NCBI GenBank assembly: GCA_013397865.1
Contig: VZTI01000617.1
Span: 388,520 to 452,519 of the forward strand
Direction of reading: 5' to 3'
DNA length: 64,000 nt
Source: Struthidea cinerea
Taxonomy: Eukaryota; Chordata; Aves; Passeriformes; Corcoracidae
A program made the position numbers and the translations under genes. The stretch's first letter is position 1; each line of letters opens with the position of its first letter. Of the stretch, positions 36,537 through 48,053 are shown in pieces. Below the pieces are notes generated by a model. It searched no databases. It saw only the letters and a list, made by a program, of their open reading frames with translations, and was not told where the DNA came from.

Positions 36537-37467
36537 TGTGCTTCCCTTCTGGGGTGTTGGGGTTTTGGGAGTTCACCTTCTGGGGAATTTTTTTTCTCCC
36601 ATGCATGTTACCACAGCAACAAATTGCTGGGTCCTCGGGAGAAACAAAAGAACTGGCCACAGGGGGAGGGGTCCGGGAAGCCACCCTCTTTCACCTGGGC
36701 TGGCTGGCAGCGAGTGCTCTCGGCGTTCGTTCGGAGGGAGAGAGGCTGCCATCCGTCCTGCTGTGGCAGGTTTTCCAGCTGCCTTTCTTCTACCGGAGAA
36801 AACCCGGGATTCCCAAACCCGCCTTTCCCTGCCCTGTCTGGAGCCGGGCTGCAGCCGCAGAGCCTTCGCTACATCGTAGCTCCGCACGCCCTGCCTGCCG
36901 AGACTCCCGGGGTTCCTGCTGCACTCCGGAGTTTGATACATCTCGTCTGCCGCCCGGGATCTGTGCTCGTTCCTGCTGTTCCAGCCTGCTGTTCCCGGGG
37001 GTCCGGCCGGGCACCAGGATCAGCTGCCCAGGGGGTTTGTGCAGCCTTTGTTCCATCCCTTCCCGGGACCCCGAGCCGCCATCACCGCGTGCTCCCCGAG
37101 CCCGCTCCGGAGCGCCCCCTGCAGCCGCGGGGGAACCATCGCACCCGCCCCGCTCACCGGGAGCCGCCAGCGCCCCTGCCGGCTGTGAGCGGAACTGCAC
37201 CCACGGGGAAAGGGCCCGACAGCCGAGAGAGGCTGGCACGGGGTTTGTGGTTCTGTTTGCTGTTACTGCCACAGTTATTGTTGTTCTTTTGCCTTGTTAT
37301 ACATGTATATATATATTAGTAAAGAACTGTTATTCCTATCCCTCCTATCTTTGCCTGAAAGTCCCTAATTCAAAAATTACAGTAATTCGGAGGGAAGGGG
37401 GTTACATTTTCCATTTCAGGGGAGGCTCCTGCCTTCCTTCACAGACACCTGTCTTTCAAACCAAGAC
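36537..37467 (+). mobile_element. GC-rich avian ERV LTR (about 0.93 kb)
   Basis: A GC-rich block with sharp edges in AT-rich intergenic DNA. It opens with TG-rich tgtgcttcccttctggggtg, runs through a CpG-rich middle, then a TATA tract (atacatgtatatatatatta, 37300-37318) and a 3' part with agtaaagaactgttattcc, ending ctttcaaaccaagaca. I recognise the 3' part as a repeat common in songbird genomes. No clear target repeat was found, so the exact ends are uncertain. The 315-codon frame across it is composition-driven, not a gene. Confidence 0.7.
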
Positions 37468-39121
37468 ATGGGCCATGCTCTTCATAGATTTATTTCACTA
37501 AAGTGATCACAACACAAAGTACTAACCCTAGAAGCAGAAGCACTTGCTGTAAAATGGATTAAGAAATTCCCAAAGGACAGGGAGTGGTTCTTTTCCTGAT
37601 TTGTGTGTACAGAAGAGGGAAAAGCTTGGAGAAAAAAAGTGGTGTATGTTCAAGTCTTCAATTTTTCACAACAGTCACTTTCCAGTGCTATCTAAATAGC
37701 AAGTCAACCTCTTTTTATACAAAATCCTCTGCACTTGAATGTTTTCTGCCAGTCCTCCCTCACAAGGTGGCATGAGAACACTGACAGCCACAAGTGCTCA
37801 GCTGCAGGATATGGCTTTGTGCAAATGAATAGCAAAGCTGGAAAAGTAGGTTCTTCACAAAAAGACTAGTACAGTCATCCACAGTACATACATGCTTGTT
37901 AAAATCCATTGTTCTGAATTCATGACAGCACACCTTTCCTTGGAGCCCCTTTGGGCAAGAGACACTCTCAGGACATCCAGGAAGAGCGGCTGGTCTGGGC
38001 AGACTCTCAAGGCAAAAATCTGTGCTTTACAGAAGCCATGGGCAAAGTTCATTTTGACTTCATCAGAGCCAAGATTTTTCTGTCACCTTATCACTACATT
38101 TCTTGGCTTTCAACATTACTGCATATTTTCCTGAGCAATTTTAGGCAAACCTATTTCAGTCTTCTAACAAAGATATTCATGATAAATAGTAATTATTCTG
38201 TCGTAGTAGTGTACTGGGCCCTTAGCTGTGGATCCACGTGCACCCACAGCAGCAGTGTGTGGATGCATAATAAAGAGGCAGGTTGGGTCTTCATTTATGT
38301 ATAGTGCTCTTTACCTTATCCTCAGACATTTACATGAAGGACTTTAAACTGAGAAGTAAACACAAAGATGTGGATACGATCTGTGGTTCAGGATGTGCCT
38401 GCTCTACAGACTGCCAAAGCCTGGTAAGAATTAATGTGTGCTGCTTTTTGTCACCTTCTCTGGGTATCCTCTGTTGTCCCTTCTTAAAAACAGGACACAG
38501 TCTGAATTTTCCTATACTCTCAGTAATACCAATTTTTCAGTCTGTGTTGGGAAAATCTATCTGGAACATCACTGGTGTAGTGGCAAACAGATCACAGTCC
38601 TGCACCCTGACAGCAAATGCTCTACACACCTACATAGCACTGGTGTCAACACAAGTGGGCTGGCTTGGCAGGCAGAGCCAAGCCGACAGCACGAGTCTCG
38701 TGCACAACTCCACAAATAAACCATTGTGTGGTTTATTACAGGTTTTTCCTCTGCAATACTATCCATAGCCAGAGGCACAGAGCAGCAGGTGACTCGGAGC
38801 TTTAATTTCCAAGTATTCTCTCAATGAAGACCAGCAGTTGATAACAATATTGATGCTGGTGATGGGATTCTGGTATTTCACCAGCATGGCTCAACTGAAC
38901 AGGTCTGCTATGAAAAACTTGCCATTGGAAAGGCTCTGCAAGTCAGGCTTCCTTCCGAAGGTCGCCAGAAAGCCATGGCTCAGACTCCCAGTCACAGATG
39001 GGTGAAGGTCCATGTTAAAATGACCCCATTCTCCCTCCCACTCTATTCTGTCTAGAAGTTCACCTGTCTGATGCTTAAAACTTCCCTAAAACTTCTCTGT
39101 TCAATAGAAGGTTTATTCATT

Positions 39122-39480
39122 ACAGAATTATAGAGTGATTTGGGTTGGAAGGGACCTCAAAGATCATCTAGTTCCATCCTTCTGGCTATGCGCGGGACAC
39201 AAATGGAATACATCCATTTGATCTTCCAGTAGCACTATAATTTTGTTTTAAAAGCTCTTTTTCACCAATATTAATATTACCATTCTCTTGTTAGTAGAAA
39301 ACAGATACTCTTCCTGCTTCTGTTTTGATAAATAAGCCAAATATTTTAATCTTTTCTCAGAAAACAAGTTTGCTTCACTCTCTTGATCATCCTAAAAGCT
39401 TTTTCTACACCTCATCATTTCTCTTGAACTCAGGTGACCAGAAACACACCAGAACACTTACAGCTGGTCAAATAAGTAGA
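39122..39480 (-). mobile_element. CR1 LINE 3' end fragment
   Basis: Opens with acagaattatagagtgattt then gggttggaagggacctcaaa and gatcatctagttcc, the reverse complement of the CR1 3' end, including a decayed ATTCTRTG tail repeat. The first 80 bp are unmistakable. The rest to about 39480 resembles older CR1/L3 sequence and is less certain. Confidence 0.75.
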
Positions 39481-41071
39481 ATGACCCATAACGCGCTTGC
39501 AAGAAGCTCAGCTGAGCAATTCTCTCAAAAGTAAAGAAGGGTGAGATAATTCATCTTTTCCTCCATTTCCTGATTATGGATAAACCTGAGGAAAGGGGTT
39601 TAAATTGAAGGATAGAGTATGAGATGTAATTTGGAATTAGTGCAGATTATTTATGCCCCTTGGAAGTATTCATTAATTATGCTTTTATATTACTTGGATA
39701 ACCCTTGCCTCTCTCTCCTTCCCATTCATTCATACAAAGGAAATATGATGCATTGACATTTATACTTCACACAGTGTTATAAAGCAAAGCTGATTCTTTT
39801 TATAACATAAGGCTTGAGCTATATAGATGCTGTTTGCTTTTCTTAGATTTATGTGATCACGTTCCTTGCTTCTCTGCTTTTAGGATGGTTATTAATATTC
39901 TAAAGGTTTTGTTACATTCTCTCACACTTTAAGACATTTCCTGAAGAGAATTATTTATCAAACCAGTATTTTGTGTTTCTAAAAAAAATGTAACTTCTCT
40001 CCTAAGAAGAAAAAGGAAAACCACAACCAACAACCAATTTCATAGAAACAAAATAGAGGAAAGAGATTAGGGGAAAAAAAAAAATAAAAGAAAAGAAAAG
40101 GTATTTTCATATCTTTTAAAATCCGCTATAAAAGCTTCTTCTGAGGCTTTTCATTTCTGGTTACCAAACAAGATACTATTAGATTTCTTTTTAATCTTTT
40201 TAGCAGTGCTAAGGGCACTGCTCAAAATTATTGAAATTCCAGGTCTGAGCACTCACCTGCTCTAAAAATCAGGTCCTGTGTGGGTCAAGTTGGTCATTTC
40301 CTCTGAATGAGTACTTAAGAAAACGTTGGCTTTCAGTGAGTTGGTTCAGACTATGAATCCACTCTGGCAGAGATGGGAATAGAACTTGGGTTTTCTGACT
40401 GACTGATCAAATAGCTTGACTGTGCTATCACCAAGAAAGAGAGTTTAAAGAATGACTCTGGAAGGTTATTTTCATTGAATTGCTGAGTATATAAAAGGTG
40501 TTGAAAGAAAGGGCAGAACTTCTTCAAAGGGTTTAGAAATGGTTATATTTCTAATCTGTTGTGGTAGGATTTTCAACTCCAGTGTTCAGCGAAGCTAGAC
40601 TGACAAATTTATTATAGTTATAAGGCTGAGAAACCTATTAGAAGAAATATAATAGAAGGTACATTTTTGTGAAGCTTTAATAGGAACAGAAACAATTCAA
40701 CAAAAGGCTAAATTCTGTAAGGTAGGAAAAGTCACTCATTAAATCTTTCTAAAAAGATTGACTGACCTTTCTTTAAAAAGTGGGGCTTTTTTTGTAAAAA
40801 ATAAAAAGCTCAAGCTTCATAACAACAACCCAGTAAAAGGGTTTATTAGAAAACGGCTTCTTGTGCAAGTTCAGTTATTTTTATTGTCAGTAACTGTTGG
40901 CGTCATGCAATAAGAGAAGCATTGTTGCCTTTCTAATTTCTCTCCGGAATTGAAGAAACTCTCAATAAAAGCATTCAAAATCCAAACTGAAATTAAAAAA
41001 ATAGAACACTGCTGCTCAGATTTGTATGGCAAAAAACAGAAACAATGGGCTGAGAATTCAGCTCATAAGGA

Positions 41072-41100
41072 AACTGTGCCAGAACTGTGCCAGAACTGTG
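41072..41100. repeat. 11-bp tandem repeat, 2.6 copies
   Basis: The unit AACTGTGCCAG is repeated exactly twice, followed by AACTGTG. A small recent slippage duplication. Confidence 0.85.
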
Positions 41101-44100
41101 AAGGTGGTGTTATTTCTTCTACCTCTGCTTACAGTAAAAGTCAAGCTATTAATATCAGGCATCTAGACAGTCATATAAATTAAAATTCAAAGTACTTTTT
41201 GCTGCTGTAGGTATATCATCATTACAGAATAAGACAATTTTAATTACAACCAGATAGCAATAGCATTACTTACAGTGGCTGAAACCCATACATAGAGTGA
41301 CTTGTACACCCAATGCAGATGGCCTGAAACTGAAGATGGTGTCCATCATCATGCTGGAGCACAAAGCTGAATAGCCCAGGTTGTTCAAAGAATTGTGTGA
41401 ATGCAGTTGGAAGAGTGTTTAAATAACCAGCAGTACCTGCACGTGATTGAATTCACATGAAATCAGCAGGCACTGACCTGCTCCTCAGTAAATTTGCTAT
41501 GGTTTCAAAAAGGAATCTCAAAGTAGGCCAAAGCTGACAGACTTTCTGTCTGTGCAGCAGGCCAAGTCAGTCTTGAGGAATTCCAATGAACCTCCACTAG
41601 GGTGTGAAAGACAAAAGATGTGAATGGTTTTGAAGCAGATGGTTAGACATTGATCAGGTACATAATTGCAGGCACCAATCTGAGGAAAGCAGTTTCTCAA
41701 AGCTCCCTACATAGCCTGTAAAGAACGATACCTCTGGTCCTTCCCAGCAGCTACAAATGCTCAGCCTCAGGCCTACATCATGGTCACGGAGCACTGAGCT
41801 CTCTGCACTGATTAGGGAGGGAGCCAGGGAAAATCAGCCTTCCCTTGTATACACCATCTGACCTGACTCTCTCACTTAGGAGCCAAAAAGTGTATTTTTG
41901 TCCCTCTTGTTCACATGCACCTCTTTTGCTCTCAGAAGGAGCCAGCTCTCCATTCTGGGGAAGAAATATCTAGTCTACACGGGTAAGTGAAGTGCTGGTT
42001 TTAAGATCAAAGCTGAGCACCTCCATTCAAAGTACTCCAAACAGGAACAGAGAATGGTGGTTCTCCAAGAGGTTTTTTTAATTGGGTTTCTTGTGTGCAG
42101 TTTAGGGGAAACAGACAACAGGAGTTGTTTGAAATAAAGTTTTAATTTACTATCCTAACATGCTGAGAAGCAATTAGATTCAAGATAATTACTGTAAATA
42201 GTTACTATAATTACTTGTAAAACATTCAACTACCAGTACATCTGTTAAAGTCAGTAGAGACCTGTACACTTTTTTTTTTAAGAGAAGGCTTAATGTTATT
42301 ACTTAAGGGCCAAACTATTTTCATGAACTCTTTATTTTCATAACTTCTTTAAAAAGAAGTAGCTATACCATAGACACTACTGATGGAGAGCACCTGTGAG
42401 GGCATGTATCCCCTTGACAAGACAGAGTGGGTGTATCAGCAAACTGTCTGAAGAATTGTCTAGGCTAGTTTTAGTTTATATTTACAGAACTTTTAAGAAT
42501 TTTTCTCAAAAGAAAAAAAGATTTTAAAAATTGCAGCTGAATACTGATTTTCTTAGATTTGTTCTATTTATCAGGTTTCTATCCCTACCGGAAGCATGAA
42601 GAAAATACTGTCTTGTTAACATCATTTTATCAAGAACATTATTTTTTTCTTTGACACTGGACAGTCTAGCCTGGCCTGATGCACAGTTTTATACCACACT
42701 TTGACAGGCACACAAACCAACTGGAGTTCCACCACTTCTGCGCCCTCACACACGCAGCTCTCAGTTCTTCCTCTTCACAAAGGTCTTCCAACTCTTTTTC
42801 TGAACTTGGCGCAGTCGATTCTAGTTTGGATTATTTTTGCACCAGCTGATGGGTGCTGAGCCCATCCTGGTCTGCTGTTTGGTTTCTGGTTCACCTGAAA
42901 CAGGTCTCCTGATGTCTGGGGGCAATTCCAACAAGCACACACAGATAACATTAGTTTGTCTAAGCATGTGTTGGAATTTTTTTTCAACAACACATGATTT
43001 CCACATGTATACCAGTGTTTCCCACACCAAATACACACCTTTAGCTACCAAAAAACCCAAAACACAAATACAGGAATGTGTTGTTGAGTTGTCCTACCAT
43101 TTATGAGCTTCATCTCTGCTCTGACATTACTACTACAGAGAAGACAACAATTTGTAACACAGGACAGGGAATGGCAGGGGACCTGCCAACAGAAAGGTTG
43201 AGAGCTAGTCTCTGAATATTGGAATGTGAGGGCAAAGAGGAATTAGAAGCCCATTTTTTACCCTCCTAGGTTTGATACTTTATTAGCTCACTCCTACTCT
43301 GGGAGGGCATTTCCTTACACGCCTTTGCCTTTTAGCTTGTGGTAACTTAAAGCAGCTTCACACAGGGCTTGTGCAGTTGATTGAAATGCTGTTAACAGCC
43401 TCTGCAGCTGATAGAAAAAAACTGCCAGAAGCCAAGGTGATAGCCACAAGCTGCTCTCTCTGACGGGATTTCATGGCTCTCAGACTGTCCTGTAGGCCTG
43501 CTGCATTTTACCAATGATATCACTCAACAAATGTTTATGAACAGACAGACCTCAGACCTCAACATGGATATTAAGCTACCATACCAACAGAGGTGTACCT
43601 CCAAAGGTAGAAGAAGGAAGAAGTGGAAAGCAAAGCAAAAAAACCCTAAAATATGTGCATTTCTTTAAAAAAGTTTTGAAGTGGTTTCATATAAGAAAAC
43701 TCCTTTCTTAGAGTTTTTGCTCTGAAATACTGGTGTCTTGCAATTCCAATATATAAAAACATTTCCTTTTTAAAAAACTGACATATGGCAAAAATTGGTA
43801 GCAGTAAATAAACGCACATAAAGCTAAATTGTGCCATCCTAAATGTTAGTAAAAATGACAAAATAAAATACCATCTATATAAACGGTGCACAGGTGTGTA
43901 GCATATTACAAGCAAAAAACATATCTTGCAATTATAAGCCCACAGTATTTATTTCACTTGTCTGTAATTACATTTTATACATGTTTGTTTAGTAATATCA
44001 ATCCAAGACATCATTTTGAGGATATAATTAACTGCATGTTAGAACAAAATGTGTTTGACTGTTTTTGTGTGTTGAAAGAGACAAAAATCTTTGTTAGCTG

Positions 44101-44499
44101 TATTTAAGTGCCACCTAGTGTCACAATCCACCAATTTCACTCAGAAAATCCTCTGAATTTTCAGAGCAAAATCAAATTTCAGGGTTAAAAAAGACCTAGG
44201 GTCACAATGCTCCCATTTCAGTGCTAACATTAAGTCCTTAATCCATACAGGCAGTAAATACAGATCTCAGGGTCCCACTGGCAGGTATCTGTTTTTCAAA
44301 TTTTTATAGCAGTGATCCAACAGTAGACTCACATAAAGACAGAAGTATCTAATGAAGACAGAATCTGTGTGGAAAAAATGCTTTTTATAAAAATTATTAA
44401 AGGTGGTGTTTTTTCTGGAAGATGCACATCATAACTGGAAGCTAAGGCAGGGGCACACATGACATGACACACATGTAACAGCAGGACACACTACAGTGA

Positions 44500-44832
44500 G
44501 GTGCCAGTGCATTCAGATACGCAGGAGAAAGCCTTTCCCCATGTACACAATTTCCTCCCCCTGCTCTGTATGCTGACCATGATACCATACGTCTGGAATA
44601 TCACCTGGATCGGTTGGGATCGGCTGGCCTGGCTGTGCCCCTCCCATCTCCTTGTGCTCTCCCACAAGATGGGGTAGAAGCAGAAAAGGCCTTGACTCTG
44701 TGTAAGCCCGGAGCAGCAGAAATAAAAACATCCCTGAGTTATCAGCACTGTTTCCAGCACAAATTCAAAACACAGCCCCAGATCAGATACTGTGAAGAAA
44801 ATTAATTCCACCCCAGCCCAAACCAGCATGTG
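44500..44832 (+). mobile_element. Degenerate avian ERV-derived segment
   Basis: Contains tggaatatcacctggatcgg, cctggctgtgcccctcccat, aaaaggccttgactctgtgt and gaagaaaattaattccaccc, a string of blocks in the order found in a very common avian ERV 3' region. There is no intact frame and no LTR boundary. Family assignment is from memory of the repeat, so moderate confidence. Confidence 0.6.
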
Positions 44833-46110
44833 GGGATTTCTGGCTGTTACCAGCATTGTACTTTTTTTCAGTAAGTTTAAAGCTTACATTCTTGACAACT
44901 TCAGAACTAGTATAGGTTAAAATAAGAGTTTATAGCTCAGTAGCTATGAACTTCACTCACTGTCACATAAGGCAGCCATTAGAAAATGATGGCTTCCATC
45001 CTGTCTCTGTTTCCGCAACACTGAACAATTGATAGTATCTGTAACTTAACTAAAATGCTCTTTGCATTCTCGTCACAAATGGCATCTATAACGATCTATG
45101 TAAACCAAACTTCAATTTGTCTCGTTTCTTCCTGAAATTCATTAAATGCTACAAAGAAAGAAAGATCGCAGCCATTTCAGAGAGCTGGCATAGCTCAAAG
45201 TAGAATATGCAAAACACTTGGGCTTTGTGCTACATTTAGTGAGATCGTAACAATTAGCTTTTCACACCAAATGAGGACTGACTCCTATGCCTCCATGACA
45301 TTTACTGGAAAGTCTTGTCTTTAAATCACAATGATAAAAAAACCAAAATTATAGTAAGTTTTTAAGTACTATTTATCCTGACTGCTTCAATAAGCAAGGG
45401 TAAGTAAGTTGACAAGTACATTAAAGAACTTCTACTTATGTCATGAAGTAAATTAATGTGAATTTGTTGCAGAAACATAAAATCAGAAAATGGGGAAAAA
45501 ATACAAAATATAAAGAGATGAAAAATCACAAGAAACAGCTTCTGATCAGCAGTAAGAAAGGCTTGTGATGAGGTGTCAAACTAGGATGAGAGAATGCTTA
45601 CATAGAAAACATTCAGGCAAGACAAGCACTTTCAGAGCAGCTTTTAGAAATCTGCAGCTGCACATGTGCATAAATCTATTGGGTACCAATGAAATGGAGA
45701 AAAAAATATTTTTCAGCTTTATCTAGTTTGGAATTTTTTGGTTTGTGTTTTCTGTGAAGGACAAAACATTTACCGAAAAAAAAGGTGGATTAATTGTGCT
45801 TTTTTATTCGAAGTATATTTTGATGTAAGTTTGCCTGTAAAGGACTAGACTCGCCTCAGCAACTCTTCAGCTTTGAGGCCAGGAAGGAACTCAGCTCTGA
45901 CACACGGGCAGAATCACACCAGAGGGTTTGAAAACCATGTGGAGAACCGGGCTGGTGCTGCGGGCGCTCTCCCGGGTCGGACATGGAAGGCTGTGCCTTG
46001 CACAAGGGAAGGAACACTTGTTTTAAACGCAAATACCAGCTGACCCCGCTGGAGCTCAGGCGCGCGAACTCTGGGAGAATGAGCGCGGGCACGCACCACC
46101 CAATCCCCCC

Positions 46111-46163
46111 NNNNNNNNNNNNNNNNNNNNNNNNNNNNNNNNNNNNNNNNNNNNNNNNNNNNN
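46111..46163. other. Assembly gap (53 N)
   Basis: A run of N between CCCCCC and CCCCTCCCCCC inside the CpG island. Its true length is unknown. Open frames running through it are not meaningful. Confidence 0.99.
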
Positions 46164-46289
46164 CCCCTCCCCCCGGCCGCCCCTCAGCTCCCCCGCTCTC
46201 CCGCCCCGGGCCATGATTGGCCCCGCGCACTCTCGTTCCTCCAATCTCAAGGGCGGGGTACGATCCCACCCCCGCCCGATCCCGCCCAC

Positions 46290-46415
46290 TGAAGCGCCGG
46301 CTCGGCTCCGCCTTTCCGGCCGTCTCCATAGCAGTGAGGGTGGGGGGGTGTTTTAAGACGTCCCGGAGACCACGGCGGGGGGTTGTTTTCCTTTTCGAAG
46401 CCGGCGAGGCTAAAG
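46290..46415 (+). other. C3orf14: Putative noncoding first exon of C3orf14
   Basis: Just downstream of the CCAAT/Sp1 cluster, the sequence ends in ggctaaag|gtaaat, a usable donor at 46416, and an acceptor at 47971-47972 precedes the ATG exon. The 5' end is a guess from promoter motifs. Other donors, such as gtagag after 46625, are possible. Confidence 0.4.
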
Positions 46416-47972
46416 GTAAATCAGCAAGTTTATTTGGTATTTTATTTTTATTTCCCGACTTATTCTCCTGCAATCATGCGGGATGGTACATTTCAACGAG
46501 ATCGTCAATCCATCCCTCCCCCCCTTCCCAATGGTAGGGCTCAGGCGGTGCGCGGCCCCGCTGCGGCGGTGGTGCTCCTGCCCTGTCAGGGCCGCGGTTT
46601 GAGGCGGAGCGGCCGCGGGTCCTGAGGTAGAGGTGCTGTCCTCGGCCCGAGGGGCCTCCCTGGGCTGCTGGAGATCCGGGCACTGCCGGCGGAGGTTAAT
46701 CCCGGGCTGCCTCAGGCCTTGGCATCCGCCTAGGGCAGCAACGAGTGGAGCGGTTGCCCCACGGTGCAGGGGGCGGAGTATGCTCAGGCTGGGGCCATTT
46801 TGTCGCTCACGCTGGTGCTGGTTTATTGCTCCTGTTGTAAGCTACAGGGGCCCCTAAAGGCAAGAGGTGCGTGCGGCGGGGTGCTCTGGCTTCTCCTGTC
46901 GCTGGTAAAGGTGTGTCGCAAAGCAGCACGAAGTGCCCCGGCTGAGGGAAGGAGCACTGAAGGGATGTGCTCCGTGTTAAACAAGGTTAGCAACAGACTG
47001 GGTGGATAGAAGTGTTTTCAGAGTGTGGTAAAACGTGCATCCCTAGAAGACGCCCCCCAACTTCAGCAGAGGCCACGTGTAAATCAGTGGTTTCAGAGTT
47101 AGGTGTGACGCGTGATAGTGAGGAGGCCTTAACTAATGTTGATGAGCTCTTTTAATTCTCCCGCCCTTTGACATTATGAACATGTGACAAGTTATTTAAT
47201 TTTACTTAAGGTGACAACAACACAGTCACCTCTGAGGTGAAAAAAAAATAGGGAAAACATTTTCAGCCTTCTGAAAAGTGCTGTAGGATCTTCATTTGCA
47301 TCAGTGGGCAGTTGATCTCCTTAATAGCTCAGAAAAAAACCCAGTAAGTTCTAAACAATTTTAACTCTGCACTCCCTTACATACTGAGTTACAGTGCTGA
47401 AAAGCTGAGCTCAAGAAGTTAGCACTTAATTTTTCAAGCATTTGGACATTAAACTTTAGTAGCTTAAGTTTCCTGTAGTAGCTTGAATTATTTAGTTTAG
47501 TCAAGTTACTTAATTTAATCACGCCTGTACTTAAACATAGTTTCCTAGGAACAGGTCCCTGTATCTGTGAGAAGTCGTTTACAAGTATAACTTTGCGTTC
47601 AGTGTGATGTGATAAAAGCCAGAAATCAGTAATGTAAACAGTAATAGACAATTTGTGCAAGCACAGAGTGTGTGTGTGATTGTAAGCATCTGAAACTCGA
47701 GAAAACTCAGTGCTAAATCTGAAACTGAAAGAAAATTGTTTCTTTCATAAATTATTAGAATACAGTAGCATTTTCCTAAAACATTGTGAACATTAGTAGT
47801 GTGAATGTATTCAAAGCATAATGTAGCAATGTCTTGTTGCAGGTTTTGTGTAGATAGCTGACTTATAGATATAATGTGTGCAGCTTTTTAACCGGAATGG
47901 TTTAATACTGGAAAGTATATGTTAATGTACATCTTTAGAAGATTTTAATTTCACTCGATTTTCCTTTTATAG
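46416..47972 (+). other. C3orf14: Presumed first intron of C3orf14
   Basis: CpG-rich for the first 0.4 kb, then AT-rich. Contains nothing else recognisable. Confidence 0.5.
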
Positions 47973-48053
47973 AGTACAAAACCGAGGCAAACAACTGAAG
48001 ATGTCATCCTGTTTGGCTCAGGAGGTTCACCTTGCTAGAAGACGTGAGGAAAT
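47973..48053 (+). CDS. C3orf14: C3orf14 exon with start codon
   Basis: The acceptor tttttatag-type tract ends at 47972. Then come 28 nt of 5' UTR, ATG at 48001, and MSSCLAQEVHLARRREE plus AT of an Ile codon, with donor gtgagt. The ATG is the first in the exon and matches the N-terminal LAQE(I/V) pattern of the family. A second AG two bases on could shift the exon start by 2 nt without affecting coding. Confidence 0.88.

Larger units (their letters stand above)
37468..45949. other. PTPRG - C3orf14 intergenic DNA, right part
   Basis: AT-rich. Holds a CR1 tail (39122), an ERV remnant (44500-44832), an exon-like segment at 38326-38423 and an 11-bp tandem repeat (41072). No gene supported. Confidence 0.6.
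45950..46680 (+). promoter_or_regulatory. C3orf14: CpG island promoter, probably of C3orf14
   Basis: A GC- and CpG-rich block in AT-rich surroundings, 1.3-2 kb before the C3orf14 start codon. Visible motifs: ATTGG (reverse CCAAT) at 46216, CCAAT at 46241, GGGCGGGG at 46251, CCCGCCC at 46271 and 46281, an ETS core TTCCGG at 46314 and a GACGTC half-CRE at 46357. There is no TATA box, which is the pattern of a housekeeping-type promoter. An assembly gap lies inside it. It may also fire leftwards, but no minus-strand gene is recognisable. Confidence 0.75.

Noticed and set aside
36554..37501. Longest open frame in the window (315 codons, plus strand)
   Set aside because: It lies across the GC-rich LTR, is Pro/Arg/Ser/Cys-rich with no domain, and overlaps open frames in other phases and on the minus strand. 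This is a composition effect.
28766..45949. tRNA, rRNA, CRISPR-like arrays or viral coding genes
   Set aside because: No cloverleaf-like, rRNA-like or regularly spaced repeat pattern was seen. The viral traces are LTRs and one noncoding remnant only.
45856..46473. 205-codon minus-strand frame through the CpG island
   Set aside because: It runs through 53 N and is GC-driven. No homology or splice support.
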